Source: Cytophagaceae bacterium
GTDB lineage: Bacteria > Bacteroidota > Bacteroidia > Cytophagales > Cytophagaceae
Length of the DNA: 64,000 nucleotides
NCBI GenBank assembly: GCA_025454925.1
Contig: JALONM010000049.1
Coordinates: 1 to 64,000 of the forward strand
Direction of reading: 5' to 3'
How positions within the stretch are numbered: the first letter of the stretch is position 1; every line of letters begins with the position of its first letter. Below the pieces are notes generated by a model that saw nothing but the letters and a program-made list of their open reading frames with translations, was not told the DNA's origin and searched no databases. Positions 36,473-43,702 of this stretch are shown here, in pieces. Made by a program: the position numbers and the translations under genes.

Positions 36473-37066
36473 ATGTTTACAGGAATCATTGAAGGATTTT
36501 CAAGTGTTGTTCGCATCGAAAAGGAGGGGAGCAACCACCATTTTTTTCTTACCTGTCCATTTCAACACGAATTAAAAGTAGATCAAAGCGTAGCGCACAA
36601 CGGAGTGTGTCTTACCGTGGTTGAAATAACCAAAGATTTTTACAGGGTAACAGCCATTGAAGAAACCTTGCAAAAGACCAGTTTGTCTTCCATTTTACCA
36701 GGTGAAAAAATGAACGTTGAACGTTGCCTGAAAATCGGTGATCGACTTGACGGACACTGGGTGTTGGGCCATGTAGATCAAACCGGCACCTGTGTTTCAG
36801 TGCAGGAAAATAACGGCAGCTGGGTGTTTGAATTCGAGTACGATGCAACCACCGGAAATTTTACGGTAGAAAAAGGTTCAATTTGTGTGAACGGGATCAG
36901 CTTAACAGTGGTAAATTCCTCTCCAGGAAGGTTTACAGTGGCCATTATTCCTTATACCTATCAGCATACCAATTTGCAATGGGTAAAGCCAGGTTCGTTG
37001 GTGAATCTGGAATTTGATGTATTGGGCAAGTATTTAAAAAACCTCACTCAGGCTTATAAGCACTAA
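36473..37066 (+). CDS. ribE: Riboflavin synthase, alpha subunit
   Basis: 197 residues. It contains the two lumazine-binding repeats of the family: MFTGIIEGFSSV with NGVCLTVVEI, and HWVLGHVDQTG with SICVNGISLTVVNSS. It dismutates two 6,7-dimethyl-8-ribityllumazine molecules to give riboflavin. Length and motif order are normal. The gene lies 17 bp after the glycosylphosphotransferase, so it may share its transcript, although the two functions are unrelated. No FMN riboswitch is seen. Confidence 0.95.
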   Translation: MFTGIIEGFSSVVRIEKEGSNHHFFLTCPFQHELKVDQSVAHNGVCLTVVEITKDFYRVTAIEETLQKTSLSSILPGEKMNVERCLKIGDRLDGHWVLGHVDQTGTCVSVQENNGSWVFEFEYDATTGNFTVEKGSICVNGISLTVVNSSPGRFTVAIIPYTYQHTNLQWVKPGSLVNLEFDVLGKYLKNLTQAYKH

Positions 37067-37076
37067 ATGAGGTTGT

Positions 37077-37107
37077 ATAAAAGAAATAGGACCAATATTT
37101 CTTTTAT
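37077..37107. terminator. AT-rich hairpin between convergent genes
   Basis: ATAAAAGAAATA (37077-37088) pairs perfectly with TATTTCTTTTAT (37096-37107). It lies between the ribE stop and the convergent membrane-protein gene stop at 37111. The stem is A/T only, so strength as a terminator is doubtful. Confidence 0.45.
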
Positions 37108-37110
37108 GTC

Positions 37111-37701
37111 TTAGGGTTTAGGCTTGAAGAGGGAATTAGAAGACGTATCTTTGCTTCGCTCTTCTGAATATTTTTCATAAAAAGATTTAGGTGTCTTTTT
37201 CTCCATCACCTGTTTAGGTTCCTGAGTTTCGCTGGACGCCGGGTGAGTAGCTTCCACCGAGGTTTCGGTTACAGAACTAGGGTTGTTTTCGGACGTATTG
37301 GTGCTCGGCACCTTCATAGTAGATTCAGTAGGGGAGGTCCGGATTTTTTTTGCTTTACTTTTCGGATGTGTTTGTTGATGCACTAATGAATCTTGGCGTA
37401 TTATTTCCTTTACCACCGTATCGCGGTTGGGTAATGTGGGAATATGAATTTCATGTTGAATCTTATCGAGCGCTTTAGAGTCCTCCTGCTTATAGGTAAG
37501 CAAAAGCAAGGTAACCGCTGTAAAGAGCACAGCAAAACTTCCTACCATAAAGCCACTGGTTTTGAAGAACGGCTTCTTAGGTTTGGGAATACGTTGTTGT
37601 ATGGCCGACCAGGCATCTGCAGGTGGCTCAATTTCCAGGTCTCCCAGTTCCTTCCGGTAAAAATCTTCCAGTTCGTTGCTATCTTCCGGAATTTTTTTCA
37701 T
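37111..37701 (-). CDS. Single-pass membrane protein, probable partner (anti-sigma-like) of the ECF sigma factor
   Basis: 196 residues. The short N-terminal cytoplasmic region (MKKIPEDSNELEDFYRKELG) is followed by one membrane helix (about 48-68, GSFAVLFTAVTLLLLTY) and a low-complexity Ser/Thr/Pro-rich periplasmic tail (KSKAKKIRTSPTEST and similar). It overlaps the sigma gene by 23 bp, the standard layout for a sigma/anti-sigma pair. It lacks the zinc-binding HxxxCxxC motif of ZAS anti-sigma factors, so the role is inferred from position and topology alone. Confidence 0.6.
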   Translation of the reverse strand: MKKIPEDSNELEDFYRKELGDLEIEPPADAWSAIQQRIPKPKKPFFKTSGFMVGSFAVLFTAVTLLLLTYKQEDSKALDKIQHEIHIPTLPNRDTVVKEIIRQDSLVHQQTHPKSKAKKIRTSPTESTMKVPSTNTSENNPSSVTETSVEATHPASSETQEPKQVMEKKTPKSFYEKYSEERSKDTSSNSLFKPKP

Positions 37702-38236
37702 GTAGTGTTCCGTTAAATTTTTTGTGTAGTTCTACTAATATATCCTTGGCCCTATTTAACTGCGACTTAGAAGTGCCTTCGCTGATCGAAAGCATTTCTG
37801 CAATTTCTTTATGGCTAAATCCTTCAATCACGAATAAGTTAAATATAACTCTCTTACCTTCAGGTAAATGATTTAATAGCTGCAATGCATCGTTGAGTTG
37901 GAGCTGATCTTGAGGACCTGCCTCCGACGATTGCAAATCAAAGACGCTGTCGAGGTCGGCAAAGTTGCCGCGGTTTTTAACTTTTCTTAATTCGCTCAAA
38001 ATATGGTTTACCACAATGCGCCGTGCCCATCCTTCGAAAGGCCCTTCAAATTTAAAAGAATGCAAATGGGTAAATATTTTAATGAACCCTTCTTGAAGCC
38101 AATCCTGGGCTTCATCTTTGGATCGGGTATATCGTAAGCATACCGCATATAATTTAGAAGCCAGTGTTTTATACAGCTCTTTTTGAGCGCTGGGCTTGTT
38201 TTCAAGACATTGACGAATGAGTTCTGCCTGAATCAT
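37679..38236 (-). CDS. RNA polymerase ECF-type sigma factor
   Basis: 185 residues. Region 2 (about 8-80) includes AVCLRYTRSKDEAQDWLQEG and the DNA-melting FEGWARRIVVNHILSEL. Region 4 (about 118-168) includes VIEGFSHKEIAEMLSISEGT followed by the recognition helix SKSQLNRAKDIL. It directs RNA polymerase to an unknown regulon; control by the overlapping membrane protein is likely. A well-formed promoter (38244-38273) lies so close to the ATG that the transcript could be leaderless. Confidence 0.92.
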   Translation of the reverse strand: MIQAELIRQCLENKPSAQKELYKTLASKLYAVCLRYTRSKDEAQDWLQEGFIKIFTHLHSFKFEGPFEGWARRIVVNHILSELRKVKNRGNFADLDSVFDLQSSEAGPQDQLQLNDALQLLNHLPEGKRVIFNLFVIEGFSHKEIAEMLSISEGTSKSQLNRAKDILVELHKKFNGTLHEKNSGR

Positions 38237-38243
38237 ATGCTTA

Positions 38244-38273
38244 CAAAGGTAAAATAAAATATAAAAGGCGCAA
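38244..38273 (-). promoter_or_regulatory. Promoter of the ECF sigma gene
   Basis: On the minus strand TTG (38273-38271), a 19-bp spacer, then TACCTTTG (38251-38244), a full match to the Bacteroidota consensus. Only seven bases separate the -7 box from the ATG at 38236. Confidence 0.75.
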
Positions 38274-38465
38274 TTAAAAGCTCAATCAGTGGAGCAGCCA
38301 CACAAATGTATACGTGTTTATACCTATTCTAATGGATCCTATGGTAAATTTTGTGACAGTTATGTCGAATGTCTTGTCTTCACTCATTTCTTATTGTTAA
38401 TTTCGGTAAAATGCTGAAAGGTATCTTATTTGATCTTTTCTTTCACAACTTCGTATAGAGGAAAT

Positions 38466-38876
38466 ATGGGGATTTTTGATAAATTTTTTGGGGTCAGCCA
38501 ACGCCAGGCGTGGGCAAATGCGGCCTACAAGCTCGGTGGAAAATCCATTCCAGGGAGTACCTGGGAGGCTGATCAGATTGAGTTTTATTATCTCGGAAAA
38601 CTTGCCAAAATTTACATTACCTCCCGGGGTGATTTAAAACATGGGGGTATTTACACGGTAATTGAAACGACGTTCAATAGCATTATTCCTCTTATGTTTA
38701 ATGAAGAAGAATTTAGCCGCAAAAAAATGGAAGTGGTAAAAATTGCTAATGGATTCGAAAGTACTTATTGGGTCCGACACCGAGATCCAGGCGTTGTGAA
38801 AGAGGAGAAAGAGCTTCTGGAAAATTGTGAAATATTTAAATCAAGTCTGGAGAGCCTTCTTAAAAATACCTTATAA
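38466..38876 (+). CDS. Conserved-looking cytosolic protein of unknown function
   Basis: 136 residues from ATG 38466, which is preceded by AGAGGAAAT, one of the few Shine-Dalgarno-like sites here; an ATG 12 codons upstream lacks one. The protein begins MGIFDKFFGVSQRQAWANAA and has no signal peptide or membrane helix. It looks like a mixed alpha/beta domain with an acidic, helical end. I do not recognise a family. It stands alone, upstream of and convergent with efp. Confidence 0.6.
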   Translation: MGIFDKFFGVSQRQAWANAAYKLGGKSIPGSTWEADQIEFYYLGKLAKIYITSRGDLKHGGIYTVIETTFNSIIPLMFNEEEFSRKKMEVVKIANGFESTYWVRHRDPGVVKEEKELLENCEIFKSSLESLLKNTL

Positions 38877-38893
38877 CAGAGTTGTCAAATAGG

Positions 38894-38930
38894 CATAAAA
38901 AAAGGGAACGGTGTGTTCCCTTTTTTTATG
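38894..38930. terminator. Bidirectional terminator between the unknown gene and efp
   Basis: Perfect 16-bp stem CATAAAAAAAGGGAAC/GTTCCCTTTTTTTATG with a five-base loop. The built-in A and T tracts serve both directions. Confidence 0.88.
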
Positions 38931-38946
38931 AGATCTGGATGGTAAA

Positions 38947-39507
38947 TTATTTTACACGCTCAACATACTCTCCAGTGCGTGTGTCGATTTTTATAACATC
39001 TCCTGTATTCACAAAAAGTGGAATTTTAATTTCTGCTCCAGTTTCCAGGGTTCCTGGTTTTAGGGTTTTAGTGGCAGTATCTCCTTTAATTCCAGGTTCT
39101 GTATAGGTTACTTCCAATTCTACCATTACAGGGGCCTCGGCCAACAAAGCTAGATCTCCATCAAAAGAAATTTTTAAAATCATATTTTCCTTTAGGAATC
39201 GGAAATTTTCTCCTACGGTTTCTTCTGAAATATATACTTGCTCGTACGTTTCATTATCCATGCAAACCAGGTTAGTTCCATCCTTATAGAGGTATTGCAT
39301 TTCTTTCACTTCCACGCGAACTATTTCAATTTCTTCGTCCGGACGGAAACGTTGTTCAATTAATTTGCCATTCCGAACGTTTCTAAGTTTTACCTGGTAA
39401 AAAGCTCTCAGGTTGCCTGGCGTGCGGTGTTGGTATTCAACTACAGTACAAAGTTCATTGTTATAACGAACAAATGTTCCATTGGAGATATCGGAAACTT
39501 TAGACAT
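38947..39507 (-). CDS. efp: Translation elongation factor P
   Basis: 186 residues covering the N-terminal KOW-like domain, OB domain 2 and C-terminal OB domain 3 (ending IKIDTRTGEYVERVK). EF-P helps ribosomes through polyproline stretches. The loop that normally carries the modified lysine (PGKG in E. coli, Lys34) reads TPGNLRAF here, with Asn in the lysine position. This suggests a different or absent tip modification. The gene is monocistronic with its own promoter (39529-39559). Confidence 0.93.
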   Translation of the reverse strand: MSKVSDISNGTFVRYNNELCTVVEYQHRTPGNLRAFYQVKLRNVRNGKLIEQRFRPDEEIEIVRVEVKEMQYLYKDGTNLVCMDNETYEQVYISEETVGENFRFLKENMILKISFDGDLALLAEAPVMVELEVTYTEPGIKGDTATKTLKPGTLETGAEIKIPLFVNTGDVIKIDTRTGEYVERVK

Positions 39508-39528
39508 GATGTTTTGTTTTTCAGACTG

Positions 39529-39559
39529 CGAATTTACGGAGCCTAGCGCATAATGCCAA
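39529..39559 (-). promoter_or_regulatory. Candidate promoter of efp
   Basis: On the minus strand TTG (39559-39557), a 20-bp spacer, then TAAATTCG (39536-39529), one mismatch from TAnnTTTG. The leader to the efp ATG is about 20 nt. Confidence 0.5.
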
Positions 39560-39757
39560 ATGGGCTTGTTCTACATTTAGTGCGGATTTGGTATATTTAT
39601 ACCGGTATGTGGTGAATAAAGTCCATTCCTGACCTTTTGACCAGTCTAACTGGCTATTCCTGTCTTTCTAAACCCAAGGGTTAAAGGCTGGGGGCAAGTG
39701 ACCGGCAAGGTGAGCGAATGATAAAACGTTATTCAATACATAAGTTGTAAAAAAGTA

Positions 39758-39783
39758 ACACACACACACACACACACACACAC
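39758..39783 (+). repeat. (AC)13 dinucleotide tract before the HMA lipoprotein gene
   Basis: Thirteen uninterrupted AC units end two bases before the ATG at 39786. The tract occupies the place of the ribosome-binding site, and of a -7 box if the TTG at 39745-39747 is a -33 element. Such tracts change length by slippage. Confidence 0.95.
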
Positions 39784-39785
39784 GG

Positions 39786-40145
39786 ATGAAAAAAGTTGTA
39801 ATCACTGGCCTGGCTTTCGCATTTTTGAGCCTGGCTTCATGCAATTCAGGTACCTCGGGTACCTCTGGAGAGGCTTCAAGCTCGGCCGAGTTTTATGTGC
39901 GGGGCAATTGTTCTATGTGTCAGGAACGCATTGAAACAACATTGAAGGCCACTAAAGGCGTAACCGCTGCGTCCTGGGATGTTTCCACCAAAATGGTGAA
40001 AGTTAGCTATGACTCTACACAAGTGCAGGTAGCTGGCCTGGAGCAAGCTGTTGCGAAATCCGGACACGAAACCAAAACGGTACCCAGTCCTGCGGAGGTC
40101 CACGATGCGCTTCCGGAATGCTGCAAAAAAGGAAGCTCTATGTAA
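39786..40145 (+). CDS. Heavy-metal-associated (HMA) domain lipoprotein
   Basis: 119 residues. MKKVVITGLAFAFLSLASC is a lipoprotein signal with the lipidated Cys at 19, followed by a Ser/Gly/Thr linker. Residues about 34-100 are an HMA ferredoxin-like domain with the metal-binding CxxC in YVRGNCSMCQERIE. The tail ends LPECCKKGSSM with two more cysteines. It probably binds Cu or another soft metal in the periplasm. The stop codon overlaps the next ATG (TAATG), although the neighbour is a glycosyltransferase. The (AC)13 tract directly before the start could modulate expression. Confidence 0.85.
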   Translation: MKKVVITGLAFAFLSLASCNSGTSGTSGEASSSAEFYVRGNCSMCQERIETTLKATKGVTAASWDVSTKMVKVSYDSTQVQVAGLEQAVAKSGHETKTVPSPAEVHDALPECCKKGSSM

Positions 40146-41140
40146 TGCAGCCTTCTCTGGTATCGGTTATTTGTTTATGCTATAATCAGGCTCCTTATGT
40201 TGCCGAGGCCATTGCCTCGGTAGCTTGGCAGACCTATAGCCCGGTAGAATGTATCGTTATCAACGATGCCAGCAGCGATAACTCCAGGGAAGTATTAGAC
40301 GAACTGCAACATCAATATCCCTGGCTGCAGGTCGTACATCACGCTACCAATCAGGGGATGTGTGCTTCCTTTAACGAAGGCATGCGTCGTTCTAAGGGCG
40401 ATTTTCTTATTGATCTGGCGGCCGATGATGTTATGCATCCGGAACGCATTGCCCTTCAGGTCCTGCGTGCCAACGAAACCAGGGCAGGTGTTGTGTATTC
40501 CGATGCCTGGATCATGGATCAGAAGGGAATGGTGTACAATCGATTCTACACGCCCACACAAGTAACTTCGTTACCCGAAGGGGATTTGTTTAGCCGCTTG
40601 CTGAGAGGTTACTTTATTTGCTCTCCTACCATCCTGATTCGAAAATCTCTGATGCTGGAATTGGGCGGCTATGATGCTTCGCTGGTGTATGAAGATTACG
40701 ATTTTTTTATCCGTTCATCGAGGGATTCAACGTATGCTGTGGTCCCCGAACCACTTACCTACCGCAGAGAAGTGCCAGGCTCAAATTCATCCCGATGGTA
40801 TCTTCCTTTTGAAAATCCGCATCTTCATTCAACTTTACAAATTCTTCAAGCTACTTTTCCGAAGTTGCGCAATGAGGAAGAGCGGCAGGCATTTCATCAT
40901 AGTCTGCGCTACCATTGGCGTCAGTCCATTTGGTTGCAGGTAAAAAGTACAGAAGCGGGCTATTGGGTATTAATGAAGCAAACCGGTGCCATTAATTTTT
41001 CGAGTCGCATGTGGAAAGCCTTTTCAGCGCTGCCTCTGCCCTGGCACAGGGCTTACCTGTATTTTAGATCTTGGAGGGATAAAATGAAAAAGGCTCTCCA
41101 AAAGAGAGCCTTTTCGGTACACTATAAATATGAAAAGTAA
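40145..41140 (+). CDS. Family 2 glycosyltransferase
   Basis: 331 residues from the ATG at 40145, which shares a base with the preceding stop; a longer frame starting at 40118 inside the HMA gene is less likely. The GT-A fold is clear: SVICLCYNQAPYVAEAIASV at the N-terminus, the nucleotide-binding VINDASSDNS, then DLAADD as the metal-binding region. It should transfer a sugar from an NDP donor to a glycan or lipid acceptor; the substrate is unknown. The last codons lie in and beyond a terminator hairpin (41087-41115), and the stop is two bases from the convergent gene's stop. Confidence 0.87.
   Translation: MQPSLVSVICLCYNQAPYVAEAIASVAWQTYSPVECIVINDASSDNSREVLDELQHQYPWLQVVHHATNQGMCASFNEGMRRSKGDFLIDLAADDVMHPERIALQVLRANETRAGVVYSDAWIMDQKGMVYNRFYTPTQVTSLPEGDLFSRLLRGYFICSPTILIRKSLMLELGGYDASLVYEDYDFFIRSSRDSTYAVVPEPLTYRREVPGSNSSRWYLPFENPHLHSTLQILQATFPKLRNEEERQAFHHSLRYHWRQSIWLQVKSTEAGYWVLMKQTGAINFSSRMWKAFSALPLPWHRAYLYFRSWRDKMKKALQKRAFSVHYKYEK
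41087..41115. terminator. Terminator hairpin embedded in the glycosyltransferase coding end
   Basis: AAAAGGCTCTC pairs perfectly with GAGAGCCTTTT around a CAAAA loop, with T or A tracts on both sides. It is translated as part of MKKALQKRAFS, about nine codons before the stop. Confidence 0.75.
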
Positions 41141-41142
41141 AA

Positions 41143-41499
41143 TTACTTTTTACGCATGAAAATTTTTGTGATCATACCTGCCGGAGAAAGGCCTGCAGCA
41201 GTATGTTCAATATGATACCCATCCGCTACTAATTTGTTGATGGAGTTCAAAATCAAATCACCGGCTTCATCGTGTGATTCTTTGGTCATTTTTTCAAAAG
41301 GAAATGGAATTACCTCTCTTTTGTTTCCACCATAATGGATGTGGATACCACGATCTTCGTAGGTAGGAATTTCATAGATCTCCAGCAAGATGTATGGGGC
41401 ATTATTGTTGGCAGTCGTTTTTTCCGAGGTGAAGGCGGTAAGGGTAAGCACTGCAGCGAATGCAACACCAACAAGGCTAAGTATAGTGAACTTTTTCAT
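41143..41499 (-). CDS. Small exported protein of unknown function
   Basis: 118 residues. A signal peptide (MKKFTILSLVGVAFAAVLTLTAF) precedes a compact domain with YILLEIYEIPTYEDRG and, near the end, INKLVADGYHIEHTAAGL. The latter half resembles the layout of DUF4177-like proteins (a helix ending in a Gly-aromatic pair, then a strand to the C-terminus), but this is a loose likeness. It is monocistronic, with its promoter back-to-back with that of the BatA-like gene. Confidence 0.6.
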   Translation of the reverse strand: MKKFTILSLVGVAFAAVLTLTAFTSEKTTANNNAPYILLEIYEIPTYEDRGIHIHYGGNKREVIPFPFEKMTKESHDEAGDLILNSINKLVADGYHIEHTAAGLSPAGMITKIFMRKK

Positions 41500-41559
41500 A
41501 GTAAAATTATTGTTATGAGTGTGAAATTACCAAAAAAAGTTAAATATCAAAGGATTTTA

Positions 41560-41575
41560 TATGTTTGCAAATATA
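41560..41575. promoter_or_regulatory. Back-to-back -7 elements forming a near-palindrome
   Basis: TATGTTTG (plus, 41560-41567) directly abuts the reverse complement of TATATTTG (minus, 41575-41568). The 16-bp TATGTTTGCAAATATA serves the gene at 41621 in one direction and the gene ending at 41143 in the other. No -33 TTG is at ideal spacing for either. Confidence 0.55.
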
Positions 41576-41620
41576 CTCCTGCCTTTTTCAATACTCCCTT
41601 ATTTTTTTTAGTTTTGACCG

Positions 41621-43699
41621 ATGAGTTTTCTTAACCCAACTTTTTTGTATGCCTTAGTTGCGGTAGCACTACCGGTACTCATTCACTTTTTAAATCTGCA
41701 AAGGCCCCGCAAAGTCGCCTTTCCCAATGTTCGCTTCCTGCGGGAGCTTCAGCAAACCACCAGCAACCGCTTAAAATTAAAGCACTGGCTTATATTGCTG
41801 ACTAGGGTTCTGTTTATCATTTTTTTGGTGTTGGCGTTTGCCCAACCATTTTTAGGTAGTACAGACCAACAAAAGAATGGAAACACCCTCGTTCAGGCAT
41901 TTGTGGATAACTCCTTTAGCATGATGCAGGAAGGAGAAGAAGGGAAATCCTTTGACCAGAGTTTAAGTGCTGCACTTAAATTATCGGAAGCTTATCCGGG
42001 TACTACCAAGTTTGAACTCATAACGCAGGATTTTGAAGGCAAAGATGCCTTGCAGCGCTCCAAAGAAAATTTTTCGGAACGCCTTTCAGAATTAAAATAT
42101 TCCGGCTCGTCCAGAGCATGGAACGAAGTGTTCTCCCGCTCCTCTAGCCGCCTGCAGCAAACATCCGCAGATCAAAAACATGTATACCTGTTTTCTGATT
42201 TTCAGAAGGGAAAGACTTCTCTCGATAAATTACCGCTCGACAGTGCAACCACCTACTTCTGGGTGCCTATGCAAAGCAAAGAAATTCAGAATGTATACAT
42301 CGATTCTGCCTGGTTGTCCAGTCCGGTAGTTCGTGAAAATGAAAACGTAGAGTTGAATTGTAAAATCTTTAATTCTGGGAATAATGAAGTAAATGATTTT
42401 CCAGTAAAGTTTTATGTTGAAGGAATTCAGGTAAGCTCCCAAAATGTTTCCATTTCTGCCAACGCCTCGGTGCTGGTTACATTTACTTTTGTAGTGCAAG
42501 GCAAAGGCGACAAGCGAGCAGAGATCCGTATCGACGATCAACCCGTATCCTTCGATAATCAATATTTTCTTACGTTCAGGGTTTCGCCAGTCATCCGCAT
42601 TCTGCATCTATACGAAAAAGATCCAGTGTTGGCCAGGGTTTACGGTGGGGAGCCTCTCTTCAGGTTGACCAGCCGGCCCGTGGGTGATTTTAATTATGCC
42701 CAAATCGATCAAAGCGATTTGGTCGTGCTGGAAGGGATCCGATCCATACCGGAAAGCTTAATTCAACCCTTGTTTCGTTTTGCCCAGCAGGGAGGAAATG
42801 TAGTGCTGGTACCTTCTTACAATGGTAGCCAGGAATCGTATGGTAATTTTTTAAACGTTTTTGGAGTTTCAGGCGTGCAAGGATTCTCCAGCGTTGACAC
42901 CAGTCAGCGGGTAGCTGCCCAGTTAGCCGTAATTCCATTTGAACATCCATTTTATTCAGACTTTTTCATTAAAAATGATGGACGTTTACAAATGCCTTTT
43001 GCATTCAAAGCATTTACATGTTTGCCGAAGGGAGAAGCGCTGATGAAGTATCGTGATGGTAGTTTATTCATGAGCAGAATTTCTTCTGGAAATGGAATGA
43101 TGTATATGTTTATGGGAGGCTTGCAAATGCCCTATACGGATTTTGCCAATCATTCCTTGTTGGTTCCTGTTTTCTATAAAATAGCATTTCTTTCGGTGGG
43201 CCAAATGGGGCAGTTGGCCTATTCCTTTCAGCAGGCTCAGGCCTCACTCAAACTGGATTTTCCTCCCAAATCAAACGTTAGTCTGGTGCAGGGAAAAACC
43301 CGCATAATTCCGGCTCAGCGGTATGTTCAAGGTAAATTAATTCTAGAATTATCACAGGAAAATCTATCTCCTGGGTTTTATGAATTGTATCATGAAGATA
43401 GTCTTCTCACAGTACTTGCCTTTAATTATGGAAAGTCAGAATCGTCAATGAATTTTTATAAAGAAGAAGAATTGAAAGTCATTGCAGCAAACTATCCTAA
43501 TGTGCGCCTTTTGGATCCGGGAAGTAGCGAAACTTTTTTGTCTACGGTTAAAGCCGCGGGTCTTGGAATTCCTTTGTGGCGGTATTGCATACTAGCTTGT
43601 TTGGTTTTTCTTCTGGCCGAAACCTTATTAATCCGATATTTTAGAACAAAGTTGCCTTCTTCAACGGAGGTTCAAAAAGAATATTTTAGTCAAGAGTAA
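41621..43699 (+). CDS. BatA-like membrane protein with vWA-type domain
   Basis: 692 residues. The N-terminal 80 residues match the aerotolerance-regulator N-terminal domain: MSFLNPTFLYALVAVALPVL, then the conserved LQRPRKVAFPNVRFL, then a second membrane helix. A von Willebrand-like domain follows with an intact MIDAS beginning (DNSFSM). A long periplasmic-like beta-rich region ends in one membrane helix (about 650-672). Bat-family proteins act in envelope stress or MoxR-chaperone systems; the exact role is unknown. The dihydroorotase-like gene follows after 3 bp. Confidence 0.8.
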   Translation: MSFLNPTFLYALVAVALPVLIHFLNLQRPRKVAFPNVRFLRELQQTTSNRLKLKHWLILLTRVLFIIFLVLAFAQPFLGSTDQQKNGNTLVQAFVDNSFSMMQEGEEGKSFDQSLSAALKLSEAYPGTTKFELITQDFEGKDALQRSKENFSERLSELKYSGSSRAWNEVFSRSSSRLQQTSADQKHVYLFSDFQKGKTSLDKLPLDSATTYFWVPMQSKEIQNVYIDSAWLSSPVVRENENVELNCKIFNSGNNEVNDFPVKFYVEGIQVSSQNVSISANASVLVTFTFVVQGKGDKRAEIRIDDQPVSFDNQYFLTFRVSPVIRILHLYEKDPVLARVYGGEPLFRLTSRPVGDFNYAQIDQSDLVVLEGIRSIPESLIQPLFRFAQQGGNVVLVPSYNGSQESYGNFLNVFGVSGVQGFSSVDTSQRVAAQLAVIPFEHPFYSDFFIKNDGRLQMPFAFKAFTCLPKGEALMKYRDGSLFMSRISSGNGMMYMFMGGLQMPYTDFANHSLLVPVFYKIAFLSVGQMGQLAYSFQQAQASLKLDFPPKSNVSLVQGKTRIIPAQRYVQGKLILELSQENLSPGFYELYHEDSLLTVLAFNYGKSESSMNFYKEEELKVIAANYPNVRLLDPGSSETFLSTVKAAGLGIPLWRYCILACLVFLLAETLLIRYFRTKLPSSTEVQKEYFSQE

Positions 43700-43702
43700 A
43701 AC

